Below are positions 63,779-64,000 of a stretch of DNA of 64,000 nt, one piece after another. The translations under genes were made by a program, and so were the position numbers. The notes under the pieces are model-generated. The model was not told the origin of the DNA. It did no database searches and saw only the letters and a list, made by a program, of their open reading frames with translations. Positions within the stretch are counted from its first letter, which is position 1; every line of letters begins with the position of its first letter. Origin of the DNA: an uncultured Collinsella sp. (GTDB lineage: Bacteria; Actinomycetota; Coriobacteriia; Coriobacteriales; Coriobacteriaceae); the NCBI GenBank assembly GCA_902495545.1, contig CABUXM010000002.1:8812-72811 (forward strand), written 5' to 3'.

Positions 63779-64000
63779 CTACTCTTTATGGCTGCCACCT
63801 CCCCGCTTGACCAGGAGCGCGACCACGATGAGCGCGGCTCCGGCGACCGCTGCGGCGGCCGCGGCGTACATTGCCATATCGCCAGTCGAGGGCATAAAGC
63901 CTCCGGTGGTAATGCTAGGGGGTGTGCCGGTGGGCGTGTTGATGAGCGACGCCTCCAGGCTGCCCGTCGACCCGTCCGCGCTGTCGGCGCGCAGGGGCGA
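63779..64000 (-). CDS. LPXTG-type surface protein, C-terminal end (runs off the right edge)
   Basis: The last 73 codons are visible. They contain a Thr/Pro-rich linker (NTPTGTPPSITTGG), the sorting motif MPSTGD, a hydrophobic Ala-rich helix (YAAAAAAVAGAALIVVALLV) and the tail KRGGGSHKE. As the first gene before the major pilin it is likely a tip or accessory pilin or adhesin. The 108 bp between it and the pilin holds GCCCC/GGGGC (63753-63771) but no clear terminator. Confidence 0.8.
   Translation of the reverse strand, partial: SPLRADSADGSTGSLEASLINTPTGTPPSITTGGFMPSTGDMAMYAAAAAAVAGAALIVVALLVKRGGGSHKE

Overview
The window is about 64 kb of GC-rich, gene-dense actinobacterial DNA. Gene content and style point to a gut coriobacterium, most likely Collinsella (inference): type III glutamine synthetase, a one-piece MurT-GatD amidation enzyme, PTS-based alpha-glucoside use, paired Fe-dependent alcohol dehydrogenases, a sortase pilus locus, and many short hairpin-rich intergenic repeats. 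No rRNA operon, IS element, prophage or CRISPR array was seen. One tRNA-Glu and the tmRNA are present.

Layout. 1-3.5 kb: a minus-strand accessory cassette (partial HEPN-like protein, frameshifted DUF4365-type protein, AAA/DUF4143 ATPase). 3.7-9.3 kb: guaA, ansA, a small XRE repressor with a perfect palindromic operator, and ychF. 9.4-14.8 kb: an alpha-glucoside regulon (GH4 glvA, PTS EIICB, a zinc dehydrogenase and a GntR/UTRA regulator around shared TGTCTA-type operators). 14.9-19.3 kb: polyferredoxin, glycerol dehydrogenase with a broken paralogue, and an Fe-ADH. 19.8-24.2 kb: two alpha-helical unknowns and the MurT-GatD fusion. 24.25-27 kb: tRNA-Glu, repeats, glnN. 27.5-33.2 kb: metF, a split methionine synthase and a PFL-family protein. 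33.5-43.3 kb: methyltransferase, yhbY, a BTAD/P-loop regulator, nagB, EIIA, glmM, rpsI-rplM and a patatin. 43.3-44.2 kb: repeats and tmRNA. 44.4-47 kb: small unknowns and a RHH/PIN toxin-antitoxin pair. 47-54.3 kb: a probable iron locus (P1B ATPase with a small membrane partner resembling ferrosome FezA/FezB, a YbtPQ-like ABC pair and an AraC regulator), tied together by a shared palindrome. 54.4-59.6 kb: another AAA/DUF4143 ATPase and gatCAB. 59.9-64 kb: a sortase C pilus locus split by two copies of what looks like a type I toxin-antitoxin module.

The most unusual material is non-coding. (i) A 250-bp direct repeat encodes a 49-residue membrane-peptide toxin candidate and a convergent structured RNA; the second copy has lost the start of the toxin but kept the RNA. 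(ii) Long perfect inverted repeats with a conserved inner core sit directly behind two unrelated genes, each in the sense orientation. (iii) Repeats that copy the T-arm in reverse lie beyond the terminators of both tRNA-Glu and tmRNA. (iv) Two inverted-repeat elements of about 220-245 bp resemble MITEs. All functional statements are from reading the sequence only; no search was run.
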